NCBI GenBank assembly: GCA_963816725.1
Contig: CAWFMC010000020.1
Coordinates: forward strand, 1 to 64,000
Direction: 5' to 3'
DNA: 64,000 bases
Origin: CAVSUB01 sp963816725
Lineage (GTDB): Bacteria; Acidobacteriota; Vicinamibacteria; Vicinamibacterales; 2-12-FULL-66-21
Positions 50,654-59,496 of the stretch are shown in pieces. Made by a program: the position numbers and the translations under genes. The notes beneath the pieces were generated by a model, which was given only the letters and a program-made list of their open reading frames with translations, was not told where the DNA came from and made no database searches. Position 1 is the first letter of the stretch. Every line of letters begins with the position of its first letter.

Positions 50654-52942
50654 TTAGACGCCCGCGCTCGTCCCCACCAGCCGGTCCGTCAGCCCGATGA
50701 TGCCGGCGAATGTGAACTGATGCAGGCCGAGCCCCCAGAGGACGGCAATGACGTGATCGTCCCAGCCGCCCCAGGTGAGGTTGGGCAGCCACAGTGCCCG
50801 GACGCCGAGGAGACCGGCGATGACGATCGCGATTGCGGCGACCAGGAAGTCGAGTCGCGCGATGCGCGTCGTGGTGACGTGCAGGTCGTGCTCGGTCACC
50901 GCGAGATCGTCCGGCGCGACGTCGCGCAAGGCGGGCGGGACCGACAGCGCCACGAGCGGGGCCGCGGTGAAGGCGCTCGCCGACTCGGCTCGCACGGGAG
51001 TCGCGGCTGACCGCGCCTCGCGGGTTTTCGCAATCGCGGTCTCGAGGGCGGCGACCGCCTCCTGCGTTTCGCCGGCCACCGCGGCAGTGCGCGCGGCGCT
51101 GTTCGAGGTCTCCGCCGCGGTCAGCAACGCGGTCACGGCGGCGCGATCGGGATCCGACAGGTCGGTCTCAGCGCGGGCGGCTGCGCGGATCCGGACGATG
51201 GCGCGGGCCACGGCCTGGGTGACGCTCGCGACGTAGAGCGCCCAGCCGCGGTTGTAGCGGCTGACCGCCGCGTCCGGGTCCTCCACCAGCAGGCGGCGGG
51301 CCTCGGCGACCTCCAGCGTCAGGCTGCGTTTGAGCGCGTCCCACTCGGCGGCCTCGAGCTCGAACGGGCGCGGGCCGGAGATCACCGCATCGAGATCGTC
51401 GATCAGCAGCGATGCCCACACCCGCCGGGCGCGTTCGTAGTCGTCCAGCGCGCCACGAAGATCGTTCGCCTGCAGCGACTGCTCGGCCCGATCCAGGATC
51501 GGCGCGATCTGGCCCGGGGCCGTCAGCGGCAGGGATCCGCCAGGACGTGCGACGAGCGCGTTCAGGCTCTCGCGCAACCCCGCGATTCCGGCGACCAGCT
51601 CGGTCCGCACCGCCTCGTTCATCCTGGCTGGCAGCTCCCGCAATTCCCCATCCATCGTCGTCACCGCGGCCGCCGCCGCGGCGTCGTCCACGATCAGCGC
51701 CTGCGCCTGTTCGAGCACCGTACGGAACCGGTCGCGCAGCGCCGCCGGCCGCAGCGTCTCCACCTCGCCCCGGCGCACCAGCCATACGGCCGCCAGGGCA
51801 CGACGGGCGTTCACGCGATCGAGCCGATCGGACACGCCATCGACAGGCCCGCCATCGAGATCAAGCAGGACCGCGACGACGCTCCGGCGCAAGGAGCGGA
51901 GCACCGCCTGTTCGACCGGCGCTCGATCCGGAACGGACATCAGCTCGTCGATTTCGCGCACCAGCAACTGCGCACGCCGCGTCTCAACGAGACGCGGACG
52001 GATGTTCTGGCCGAGATTCTTGAGGAGCGCCGAGACGATCACGCCGAGCGCGATGGTCAGGAAGGCGATCCACTGGCTCTCGCGCAGGTTGAGCGTGAAG
52101 TCCTGGTCGACCGGTTTCGAGCCCGGCGCGCTGAAGCGGATCGTGCCGGTGTATTCGCCGGCTCCTCGCAGACCGCTGAAGGTCAACGCCAGCGGCGTCG
52201 TGCTGTTTGGGCCGATGGCAATCGGGCTCGACGCGCCGGCGATCGACAGGTTGGGGGCCGCCTGGAACCGTGCGCCGTCGGCGCCTTTCCGATCGAGCTT
52301 GACGAGCACCGGCGGCGCCAGCGTGACCGCACGGCCGGTCTTCTCCACCAGCGCCAGCTGCAGGCCTGCACTGCTGCTTCCGAACACCGACGCAGTGGCG
52401 CGGGCCGGCTCGGCGCCGAGCACCTCGACGTCCAGGTTTCTCGAGGCGCGGATGATCGTCAGCTTGACCCGCACCGGCGTGTCGCCGACCCCGATGATCA
52501 GCTCGCCGCTGTAATCGCCTTCACCCGGCAGCACGGCGCTGATGTGCGCTGACCAGGCGCCCAGCGGCGGTACGGAGAACGGCAGCTGCGCCGGCACGGC
52601 CGGCAGACTCGCTCCGGTGGGCGGAGTCACCTGGCCTGGCGCCGGAGCCGGCGACGCGGGCACAGGGGAGGACGGCGCGGCAGTGAGCGTCACCGGGAAC
52701 AGATGCCCGGCGGCATCGCGCAGCGGACTCACCCGGAACGTGGCCTTCATCTCTGTTGCCGCGTTCGATTCGATCGTGATGTCAGTGTCGAGTTGGGCGG
52801 TCTCCGCCAGCAGCTTCATCTGCCCGTCGGCCGCGCCGAGAATCGACAGAAGAGGATCGGCGGCGCCGAAGACGACGATCGGCTGGACGAGCAGCGCCAG
52901 CACGCCGTACGCCGCGCGCCGGGCAAGTCGGTTGCGAATCAT
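50654..52942 (-). CDS. large envelope protein of unknown function
   Basis: A 762-residue protein. The ATG at 52942 opens a signal or anchor segment (AYGVLALLVQPIVVFGAAD). A Pro-rich stretch (around 130-155) precedes two probable beta-sandwich domains (YSGELIIGVGDTPVRVKLT and YTGTIRFSAPG). A TM helix (WIAFLTIALGVIVSALL) near residue 340 leads to about 300 residues of Ala/Arg/Glu-rich helices, then two or three C-terminal TM segments (FLVAAIAIVIAGLLGVRAL). I do not recognise the family. The layout suggests a periplasmic sensor-like head with a cytoplasmic helical region. It is divergent from the flavin monooxygenase. Confidence 0.75.
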   Translation of the reverse strand: MIRNRLARRAAYGVLALLVQPIVVFGAADPLLSILGAADGQMKLLAETAQLDTDITIESNAATEMKATFRVSPLRDAAGHLFPVTLTAAPSSPVPASPAPAPGQVTPPTGASLPAVPAQLPFSVPPLGAWSAHISAVLPGEGDYSGELIIGVGDTPVRVKLTIIRASRNLDVEVLGAEPARATASVFGSSSAGLQLALVEKTGRAVTLAPPVLVKLDRKGADGARFQAAPNLSIAGASSPIAIGPNSTTPLALTFSGLRGAGEYTGTIRFSAPGSKPVDQDFTLNLRESQWIAFLTIALGVIVSALLKNLGQNIRPRLVETRRAQLLVREIDELMSVPDRAPVEQAVLRSLRRSVVAVLLDLDGGPVDGVSDRLDRVNARRALAAVWLVRRGEVETLRPAALRDRFRTVLEQAQALIVDDAAAAAAVTTMDGELRELPARMNEAVRTELVAGIAGLRESLNALVARPGGSLPLTAPGQIAPILDRAEQSLQANDLRGALDDYERARRVWASLLIDDLDAVISGPRPFELEAAEWDALKRSLTLEVAEARRLLVEDPDAAVSRYNRGWALYVASVTQAVARAIVRIRAAARAETDLSDPDRAAVTALLTAAETSNSAARTAAVAGETQEAVAALETAIAKTREARSAATPVRAESASAFTAAPLVALSVPPALRDVAPDDLAVTEHDLHVTTTRIARLDFLVAAIAIVIAGLLGVRALWLPNLTWGGWDDHVIAVLWGLGLHQFTFAGIIGLTDRLVGTSAGV

Positions 52943-53094
52943 TTGATCGGGCTCCGGAACCGCCGCGGTACGGCCTGAAAGGCCGGCGCGATCATAGCCG
53001 AGGCGGGTTGGAGTACGCTGCTCTAGCGATCCGGCTTCGGGCGAGCCCCGCGTTGGTCCAGCGTGAATTCGCGAATGGCGAGCAGAGGTGCAGC

Positions 53095-54246
53095 ATGGCA
53101 AGCGCTGAGTTGCCGAATCAGATCGAGACGGTGGTGATCGGCGGCGGGCAGGCTGGCCTGTCGGTCGGGTATCACCTGGCGCAGCGGTCGGTACCCTTCG
53201 TGATTCTCGACGCCCATGATCGCGTGGGCGACATCTGGCGGGAGCGGTGGGACTCGCTCCACTTGTTTACACCGGCGCGGTTCGACGGCCTCGCCGGGAT
53301 GCCGTTTCCCGCTCCTCCCTTCAGCTTCCCGGCCAAGAACGAGATGGCGGACTACCTCGAACGATATGCCGCGCACTTCGGTCTGCCGGTCTGCACCGGC
53401 ACGAAGGTCACGCGCCTCGCCAGGATCGGCGAGCTCTTCTCCGTCACGACGACGCGTGGCACCGTCGTGGCCCGCCAGGTCGTCGTCGCAATGTCGAGTT
53501 ATCAGGTGCCGCGCCTGCCGGATGTCGCGCGCCAGCTCGATCCCTCGATCGTCCAGCTGCACTCGCTCGAGTACAAGAGCCCGGCGCAGCTGCGCGATGG
53601 TCCGTTGCTGGTCGTCGGCGCCGGCAACTCGGGCGCGGAGATCGCGAAGGAGAATGCGCGCGGACGGCAGGTGTGGCTCTCGGGTCGCGACACGGGGCAT
53701 CTGCCCTTCAAGGTCGACGGCCCGGTCGGCCGCCGGATGATGCGCGTCATCCTGCGCGGGTTCTTTCACCGTGTCGCAACCATCGACACGCCGATTGGGC
53801 GCAAGCTCCGCCCGAAGGTCCTGGCCCACGGCGGGCCGCTGATCCGCGTCAAGCCACGCGAGTTGGCGGCGCTCGGCGTAGCCCGCGTGCCACGGCTGTC
53901 GAACGTGACTGGCGGGATGCCGGTTCTGGAGGACGGAACCCGGCTGGAGGTCGGGAACGTGATTTGGTGTACGGGCTTCGAGCCGGGCTTCTCTTGGATC
54001 GCCTTGCCAATCTTCGATGCGACAGGCGCACCCCGACACACGGCCGGCATCTCGGTCGAGCCCGGGCTGTATTTCGTCGGGCTGCACTTCCTGTACGCCT
54101 TCTCCTCGACGATGATCCACGGGGTCGGGCGCGATGCCGCACGGATCGCGCGAGCTGTCGCGGCGCAGACGGGCGCGCTGGTGCCGCCCGCGGTCCTGAC
54201 GGTTCCATCGGGCGGGTCCGGGGCGTCACCCACGGCCCTCCACTGA
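53095..54246 (+). CDS. flavin-containing monooxygenase-like NAD(P)-binding protein
   Basis: A 383-residue FAD/NAD(P)H oxidoreductase of the CzcO/YUCCA-like monooxygenase group. The FAD site is VVIGGGQAGLSVGYHLA, the linker has RWDSLHLFTPARFDG, and the second dinucleotide site is VVGAGNSGAEIAKENA. WCTGFEPGFSWI marks the usual late flavin motif. It probably oxygenates or oxidises a small organic substrate. The ATG at 53095 is supported by AGAGGTG and by the FAD motif position; the frame continues upstream without coding character. The acetyltransferase follows 26 bp later. Confidence 0.9.
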   Translation: MASAELPNQIETVVIGGGQAGLSVGYHLAQRSVPFVILDAHDRVGDIWRERWDSLHLFTPARFDGLAGMPFPAPPFSFPAKNEMADYLERYAAHFGLPVCTGTKVTRLARIGELFSVTTTRGTVVARQVVVAMSSYQVPRLPDVARQLDPSIVQLHSLEYKSPAQLRDGPLLVVGAGNSGAEIAKENARGRQVWLSGRDTGHLPFKVDGPVGRRMMRVILRGFFHRVATIDTPIGRKLRPKVLAHGGPLIRVKPRELAALGVARVPRLSNVTGGMPVLEDGTRLEVGNVIWCTGFEPGFSWIALPIFDATGAPRHTAGISVEPGLYFVGLHFLYAFSSTMIHGVGRDAARIARAVAAQTGALVPPAVLTVPSGGSGASPTALH

Positions 54247-54272
54247 CCTGCACGCACCGCGCGGAGGAGGCA

Positions 54273-54842
54273 ATGCCGAGCGAACGGGAGAAGATGCTGG
54301 CCGGCGAGTTGTACGACCCGCTCGATCCGGAGCTCGTCTCCGGCAGAGCCCGAGCGCGCGATCTCTGTCAGGACCTGAACGCGACGCGTGAAGCGGACAG
54401 CGTCGAACGGCGGCGGCTCGTGACGACGCTCTTCGCCGCGGGTGGCGACGACGTGTGGCTTCAGCCACCGTTCTTCTGCGACTACGGCAGCCACATCACC
54501 CTGGGGCGCAAGGTCTTCTTCAACTTCAACTGCGTCGTCCTGGACGTGTGCGAAGTGCGGATCGGCGACTTCACGCTGTTCGGCCCGTCGGTCCAGATCT
54601 ACACCGCCACGCACCCGCTCGATCCGATCCTGCGCCGCACCCAGGAGAGCGGCAGGCCGGTCACGATCGGTTCGGACGTGTGGGTCGGAGGCGCGGCGAT
54701 CATCTGCCCCGGGGTCTCGATCGGCAACGGCACGGTGATCGGCGCGGGCAGTGTGGTCACGCGCGATGTCCCGGATGGCGTGTTCGCCGCCGGCAACCCG
54801 TGCCGGGTGGTGCGGACGCTCACGACGGCGGACGACACGTGA
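54273..54842 (+). CDS. maltose/galactoside O-acetyltransferase-like hexapeptide enzyme
   Basis: A 189-residue left-handed beta-helix acetyltransferase. The N-terminal Mac domain is MLAGELYDPLDPELV; the hexapeptide region has FFCDYGSHITLG, NFNCVVLDVCEVRIGD, TATHPLDP with the catalytic His, and VWVGGAAIICPGVSIGNGTVIGAGSVV (quoted in parts: VWVGGAAIICPG). It acetylates sugar hydroxyls using acetyl-CoA. GGAGGAGG is 5 bp before the ATG. It is the second gene of an operon with the monooxygenase. Its stop codon is the first base of a tandem array. Confidence 0.92.
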   Translation: MPSEREKMLAGELYDPLDPELVSGRARARDLCQDLNATREADSVERRRLVTTLFAAGGDDVWLQPPFFCDYGSHITLGRKVFFNFNCVVLDVCEVRIGDFTLFGPSVQIYTATHPLDPILRRTQESGRPVTIGSDVWVGGAAIICPGVSIGNGTVIGAGSVVTRDVPDGVFAAGNPCRVVRTLTTADDT

Positions 54843-54886
54843 TGGCAGATGGCAGATGGCAGATGGCAGATGGCAGATGGCAGATG
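54842..54886. repeat. perfect heptad tandem repeat, ATGGCAG x 6
   Basis: Six exact copies of ATGGCAG plus ATG begin at the last base of the acetyltransferase stop codon. A CCTGAGC-type pair follows. The perfection suggests recent expansion. The same unit appears inverted at 63927-63988. Confidence 0.95.
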
Positions 54887-54985
54887 AATGAAGCCTGAGC
54901 CCTGAGCCTCGCAACCTGGAGCGGCGATGCTGGCTTTCTTCGGGTCTGCAGGCGGACGGTGTTTCTCGTACGCTTTGGAGACCCG

Positions 54986-56671
54986 ATGACCGTGTCGAAT
55001 CCCGCCGAATCCCCGTCCGTGACGACCCCGCTCCGTGAAGACGAGCTCTTTCCGGTCCTGACACCCGCTCAACTGGAGCGACTCGTCGCGCAAGGACAAC
55101 GCCGGCGGGTGACTGCCGGCGAGGTGCTGCACGAAGGCTCGGAGCACGTGTCTCGTTTCTTCGTGCTCGTCGAAGGCCGGATCGAGGTCCTCGCGGGCGA
55201 ATCCTTCGGAGAGCGGGTCGTGGCGCTGACTCGTTCGGGGCAGTTCACCGGCGAGCTGAACGTGCTCTCGGGACGCCGCGGCTTCGTGCGCGTGCGGGCC
55301 GGGGCGGATGGTGAGATCGCCGAGGTCGACCGCGAGCACCTCCTGTCAATCGTGCAGACCGACGACGAGTTGAGCGGCATCCTGATGCGGGCGTTCATCC
55401 TGCGCCGGGTGGAGCTCATCGCGCGCGGCCTCGGCGACGTGGTCCTGATCGGTTCGACGCACTCGGCCGGCACGTTGCGAGTGCAGGAATTCCTGACCCG
55501 CAACAGCCATCCGTACACCTATGTCGATCTCGATCGCTCGCCGGACGTGCAGTCACTCCTCGATCGCTTTCAGGTGACTGTGGCCGATGTGCCGGTGCTG
55601 ATCTGCCGCAGCGACGTGGTGCTGAAGAACCCGACCAACGTCGAAGTGGCGAACTGCCTCGGGTTCAACGAATCGATTGACGAGGCCCAGGTTCGCGACC
55701 TGGTGATCGTCGGCGCAGGGCCGTCCGGGCTGGCAGCGGCGGTCTACGGCGCCTCGGAAGGTCTCGAAGTCCTGGTCGTCGAGGCCACTTCGCCGGGTGG
55801 GCAGGCGGGTTCGAGCTCGCGCATCGAAAACTATCTCGGCTTCCCCGCCGGCGTCTCCGGACAGGAGCTCGCCGGACGCGCCTACGTGCAGGCCCAGAAG
55901 TTCGGGGCCGAGGTGCTGATCGCGAAGGGCGCGACACAGCTCTCGTGCAGCCGGAAGCCGTACGCGATCGAGATCGAGGAAGGCGTGCGCGTGCCGGGGC
56001 GAACGGTGATCATCGCGACCGGGGCCGAGTATCGCAAGCTTGGGGTCGACAAGCTCGACGCCTTCGAGGGCGCCGGGGTGTACTACGGCGCGACATTCGT
56101 CGAATCCCGGCTGTGCAAGGACGAGGAGGTCATCGTTGTCGGCGGCGGCAACTCTGCCGGACAGGCGGCGGTGTTCCTGTCGCGCAGCGCGCGGCAGGTC
56201 TATGTGCTGGTGCGCTCCGGCGGTCTCGCCGAGAGCATGTCCCGTTACCTGATTCGGCGGATCGAGCGGAGTCCGAACATCGAGCTGCTCACCGAGACGG
56301 AGATCGTCGGGTTGGCCGGCAACGATCATCTCGAGCAGGTCCGCTGGCGGAGTCGATGGAAGGACGCCGACGAGACGCACGCCATCCGCCATGTGTTCGT
56401 GATGACCGGGGCCGTGCCGTCAACGAAGTGGCTCGACGGCTGCATCGCCCTCGACCCGGGAGGGTTCATCAAGACAGGGCCGGATCTCACGCCGGAGGAT
56501 CTCGCGACTGCGCGATGGCCGCTCACCCGGCCGCCGTATTTCCTCGAAACGAGTCTGCCGGGCGTATTCGCGGTCGGCGATGTGCGCCGCGGCAGCATGA
56601 AGCGGGTGGCCTCCGCGGTCGGGGAAGGCTCGACGGCCGTGGCCTTCGTGCATCAGGTGCTGAAGGAGTAA
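54986..56671 (+). CDS. cNMP-domain/glutaredoxin-like/TrxR-like fusion lacking redox cysteines
   Basis: A 561-residue three-part protein. Residues 20-145 are a cyclic-nucleotide-binding domain (FFVLVEGRIEVLAGE, GQFTGELNVLSGRR). Residues 150-228 look like a glutaredoxin fold (VVLIGSTHSAGTLRVQEFL, VPVLICRSD), with HSAG where CxxC is expected. Residues 236-561 are thioredoxin-reductase-like: IVGAGPSGLAAAVY (FAD), VVGGGNSAGQAAVFL (NADPH) and FAVGDVRRGS; at the usual CATC site it reads YYGATFVE. So electron transfer through disulfides is unlikely; it may be a regulated flavin NADPH oxidase or sensor. The ATG at 54986 has GGAG upstream. Confidence 0.88.
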   Translation: MTVSNPAESPSVTTPLREDELFPVLTPAQLERLVAQGQRRRVTAGEVLHEGSEHVSRFFVLVEGRIEVLAGESFGERVVALTRSGQFTGELNVLSGRRGFVRVRAGADGEIAEVDREHLLSIVQTDDELSGILMRAFILRRVELIARGLGDVVLIGSTHSAGTLRVQEFLTRNSHPYTYVDLDRSPDVQSLLDRFQVTVADVPVLICRSDVVLKNPTNVEVANCLGFNESIDEAQVRDLVIVGAGPSGLAAAVYGASEGLEVLVVEATSPGGQAGSSSRIENYLGFPAGVSGQELAGRAYVQAQKFGAEVLIAKGATQLSCSRKPYAIEIEEGVRVPGRTVIIATGAEYRKLGVDKLDAFEGAGVYYGATFVESRLCKDEEVIVVGGGNSAGQAAVFLSRSARQVYVLVRSGGLAESMSRYLIRRIERSPNIELLTETEIVGLAGNDHLEQVRWRSRWKDADETHAIRHVFVMTGAVPSTKWLDGCIALDPGGFIKTGPDLTPEDLATARWPLTRPPYFLETSLPGVFAVGDVRRGSMKRVASAVGEGSTAVAFVHQVLKE

Positions 56672-56693
56672 CCACCGGGCGATCCGGAGGCGC

Positions 56694-58061
56694 GTGCTAC
56701 GATCGCCTCGCCTGCCCGTGAGCCCGCGCGTCCTTCCCACCCGCCGCACCTACGCCTGGATCGCCGGCGCGGCCGTCGCATTCGTGTTCTACGCCAGCCT
56801 GATCCCGTTCGCGCTGGCCTACGTTCCGTTCTCGGACGCGCTGCAGCACTTCCAAGCGGTCATCGCGGTGCCCCCGCTCGCGCGCCTGTCGCGCACCAAC
56901 TTCCTCGCGAACATGCTGCTGACTGTCCCGGTCGGGTTCGCGCTGGCCGGGGCGCAATTGTGCGACCGCAGCCGGCGGTTCATCTCGATACTCGCCGCGA
57001 CGATCGTCTCGCTGGCTATTGGTCTGCTGGTGTCGACGACCGCCGAGTTCCTGCAGGAGTTCGCGCCGGGGCGCGTGCCGGCACTGGCCGACGTCGAAGC
57101 CCAGGTGGCCGGCTGCCTGGCGGGCGTGATCGCGTGGATCGCCGCGGGGCCGGCGCTCACCACCTGGCTGCGCATCGCGCAGCTCCGCCGCGGCCAGGAC
57201 CGCCTGGGCCAGGCGTTGATTGCCTACGCCGCTCTGTGGACCGCCGTCAGCCTGGCACCGTTGGATATCACCCTCGATGTGGGCGAACTGTCGCAGCGGG
57301 TGCATTCCGGAATGATCGCGATCGTCCCGTTCGCCGGCGCCGGCCAGCCACTGACGCGTGTCGTGTCGGACGCCTTCATGGCGTTCGTTTCGGCGATCCC
57401 GCTCGGAGCGCTCGGGTTCGTCATGGGCCCTCGAGACGGCCGCTCACGTGCGCCGCTGAGGGCGTTCATCGTCGGCGCGGCGCTCGTCGTGGCCATCGAG
57501 GCGATGCAGATCTTCATCGTGTCGCACGCCGCCGACAGCACCGACGTGCTGTGCGGCTGGATCGGCGTGGGAGCCGGAGTGGCGCTGGCGATGCGCTGGT
57601 TGCCGGCTCGACGCGCGGTCGCAAGACGGCCGCTCAAGCCCGCCAGCCGCGGCGCGGCATTGCTCCTCGGCTGCTGGGTCCTCGTGATCGCCCTGTCTCA
57701 GTGGATGCCCTACGATTTTTCCAGCAACCGCGGGATGATCCGGGCAAAGATCGCGGCGCTGTCGTTCGTGCCGTTCGGCGGCTACGTCGGCGGCTCCGAT
57801 CTCAACGCGCTGAACGATCTGCTCGTGAAGCTCGCGCTGGCGGCCCCGGTGGGAGTACTCGCCGCGTTCATTCACCGCCGGCGGTCGTTGCCGGCCTTGA
57901 CGGTCCCGATCGCGCTCGGTCTTTTCACCGCGCTCTTCACGATCGTCGAAGCGGGCCAGCTGTTCCTGCCGACCCGATCACCGGATCCGACCGATGTCGC
58001 GGTGGGCGTGCTGGGCGCGTTGGGCGGACTGTTTCTTGGCCGCTGGATCAAGGAGGAATAG
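56694..58061 (+). CDS. VanZ-like multi-spanning membrane protein
   Basis: A 455-residue protein with about 10-11 TM helices and two VanZ-like halves. VanZ signatures are FVFYASLIPFAL, NFLANMLLTVPVGFALAGA, TTAEFLQEFAPGRVPALADVEAQ (split: TTAEFLQEF, PGRVPALADVE) and, in the second half, LLVKLALAAPVGVLAAF and EAGQLFLPTRSPDPTDV. VanZ-domain proteins are linked to resistance to some lipoglycopeptides and to sugar-polymer export, but most are uncharacterised. The start is tentative: a GTG at 56694 has GGAGG only 3 bp upstream. It overlaps nothing and precedes the kinase-BRCT gene by 33 bp. Confidence 0.85.
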   Translation: MLRSPRLPVSPRVLPTRRTYAWIAGAAVAFVFYASLIPFALAYVPFSDALQHFQAVIAVPPLARLSRTNFLANMLLTVPVGFALAGAQLCDRSRRFISILAATIVSLAIGLLVSTTAEFLQEFAPGRVPALADVEAQVAGCLAGVIAWIAAGPALTTWLRIAQLRRGQDRLGQALIAYAALWTAVSLAPLDITLDVGELSQRVHSGMIAIVPFAGAGQPLTRVVSDAFMAFVSAIPLGALGFVMGPRDGRSRAPLRAFIVGAALVVAIEAMQIFIVSHAADSTDVLCGWIGVGAGVALAMRWLPARRAVARRPLKPASRGAALLLGCWVLVIALSQWMPYDFSSNRGMIRAKIAALSFVPFGGYVGGSDLNALNDLLVKLALAAPVGVLAAFIHRRRSLPALTVPIALGLFTALFTIVEAGQLFLPTRSPDPTDVAVGVLGALGGLFLGRWIKEE

Positions 58062-58094
58062 CGGAGCCTTCCACGCTATGCTGATCGCTTCCCG

Positions 58095-59318
58095 ATGGCG
58101 ACCCGCAGACCGTTAGCGTCAGACGCGACGACCCGCACGACACGCTCGATCGCACCCCGCCCGCGCCCGGGCCTGTTCCTCTCCGCCGACGAAGTCGTGA
58201 CCAGCCCGGAGACCGGGCTGCGCTATCGCATCGAGCGGCTGCTGGGGCAGGGCGGGTTCGGACAGGTCTATCTGGCGCGGCGGCTCGATCGGTCGGCGGT
58301 CGTTCCCGAACAGGTGTGCATCAAGGTCAGCGCCAGCATCGATGGCTGGGTGCGCGAAGCGTATTTCGGTCATCTGCTCGACGGCCATCCGCGCGCGATC
58401 CGGGTTTACGACCGCTTTCCGCTGTTCCGCGGTACGGCCACAACCAGCGGGCTGCTTTATGCCCTGGCGCTCGAGTACGCGCCTCATGGCGACCTTGGGG
58501 CCTTTCTGCAGCGCACCGAGCGCGGCTTCTCCGAAGCGGCGGTCCGGCGCGAAATTGCCGGCATCCTGCAGGTCCTTGGCAAGCTGCATCGCGGGCAGCT
58601 GCTCCACCGCGACCTCACGCCGCTCAACGTGTTCGTCTGTGACGGCCACCGGCTGAAGCTCGGCGACTTCGGGATCGTCCAGCAGCAAAGCGATTGGCGC
58701 GGCATCACCGCGCGGACGATGAACGCGCTCACCGCGCCGAGCGACATCCTGGCCGGCGAGGCGCCGAAGTGGCAGGCGCGAGACGACGTCTATCAGGTGG
58801 GCCAGCTGCTGGCGATGCTGGTGCGTGGCGACGCGCGCGCCAGGGTCCGAACGCGCGACGTCCGCGATCTGCGCTGCAGCGATCACCTCAAGGAGATCGT
58901 CTACCGCTGCATCGGCGAGCGGCGCAAGCGCTATGAAAGCGCCGACGAGCTCGTCGCCGCCCTGCGCACGCCGCCAGCCGCGCTCAACGCGAGCCGCGCG
59001 CCGCGCAGCCTGGCGGGCGTCCACCTCACGTTCACCGGCATCCTCAGCACGCCGCGCCGAGACGCCGCGGCGGCTGCCACTCGCGCCGGCGCGATCGTGC
59101 ACAGCGGACCGTCCGCCCGGACGTCGGTCGTCGTACGCGGCCGTCCGAACCCGCAGCAGGCCGCCGGCCGGGACGCCGGCCTGAAGCTGATGGAGATCAA
59201 GCGGCTGCGCGAGAAGGGGTACCGCATCACCCTCATGAGCGAGACCCAGTTCTGGAAGCTGGCGGGCCGGCCAACCGCAGGGACCGGGGATCGGGGACCA
59301 GGGACCCGGACCCTTTAG
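58095..59318 (+). CDS. Ser/Thr protein kinase fused to a BRCT domain
   Basis: A 407-residue soluble protein. The kinase domain has GQGGFGQVYLA (51-61), Lys77, HRDLTPLNV (171-179) and DFG (191-193); a region of 210-222 replaces the usual APE-type loop. Residues about 306-391 form a BRCT domain like that of NAD-dependent DNA ligase: VHLTFTGILSTPRRDAAAAA, AGAIVHSGPSARTSVVVRG, AGLKLMEIKRLREKG and SETQFWKLAG (Trp387). BRCT domains bind DNA ends or phosphoproteins, so the fusion suggests a kinase acting in DNA repair or replication control. The last 15 residues are encoded by a GGGGACC-type repeat. No TM segment is seen. Confidence 0.9.
   Translation: MATRRPLASDATTRTTRSIAPRPRPGLFLSADEVVTSPETGLRYRIERLLGQGGFGQVYLARRLDRSAVVPEQVCIKVSASIDGWVREAYFGHLLDGHPRAIRVYDRFPLFRGTATTSGLLYALALEYAPHGDLGAFLQRTERGFSEAAVRREIAGILQVLGKLHRGQLLHRDLTPLNVFVCDGHRLKLGDFGIVQQQSDWRGITARTMNALTAPSDILAGEAPKWQARDDVYQVGQLLAMLVRGDARARVRTRDVRDLRCSDHLKEIVYRCIGERRKRYESADELVAALRTPPAALNASRAPRSLAGVHLTFTGILSTPRRDAAAAATRAGAIVHSGPSARTSVVVRGRPNPQQAAGRDAGLKLMEIKRLREKGYRITLMSETQFWKLAGRPTAGTGDRGPGTRTL
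59280..59313 (+). repeat. heptad tandem repeat GGGGACC/GGGGATC inside a gene end
   Basis: GGGACCG-GGGATCG-GGGACCA-GGGACCC units with 7-nt period form the 3' end of the kinase-BRCT gene, adding a Gly/Thr/Arg/Pro tail before the stop. This shows that the arrays can extend coding regions. Confidence 0.8.
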
Positions 59319-59496
59319 GTGCGGCAACACCGCCGTGACTTGGCCCGTGTCTCCTTACCTTCGACGAGCGACCGTCGGGTGGCCGGCGAATCGAGTTCCA
59401 CCCGGCCGCCGATCATCATCGTTGTGAACGCGATATTGAGGCATCGTCCAGCCGACAGTTCTTGTGTGCAGGACGCACCACCGCGGTAGCGACCGA

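Noticed and set aside
54842..54900. Extension of the acetyltransferase through the ATGGCAG array
   Set aside because: The TGA stop immediately precedes the array in frame; the family C-terminus ends just before it.
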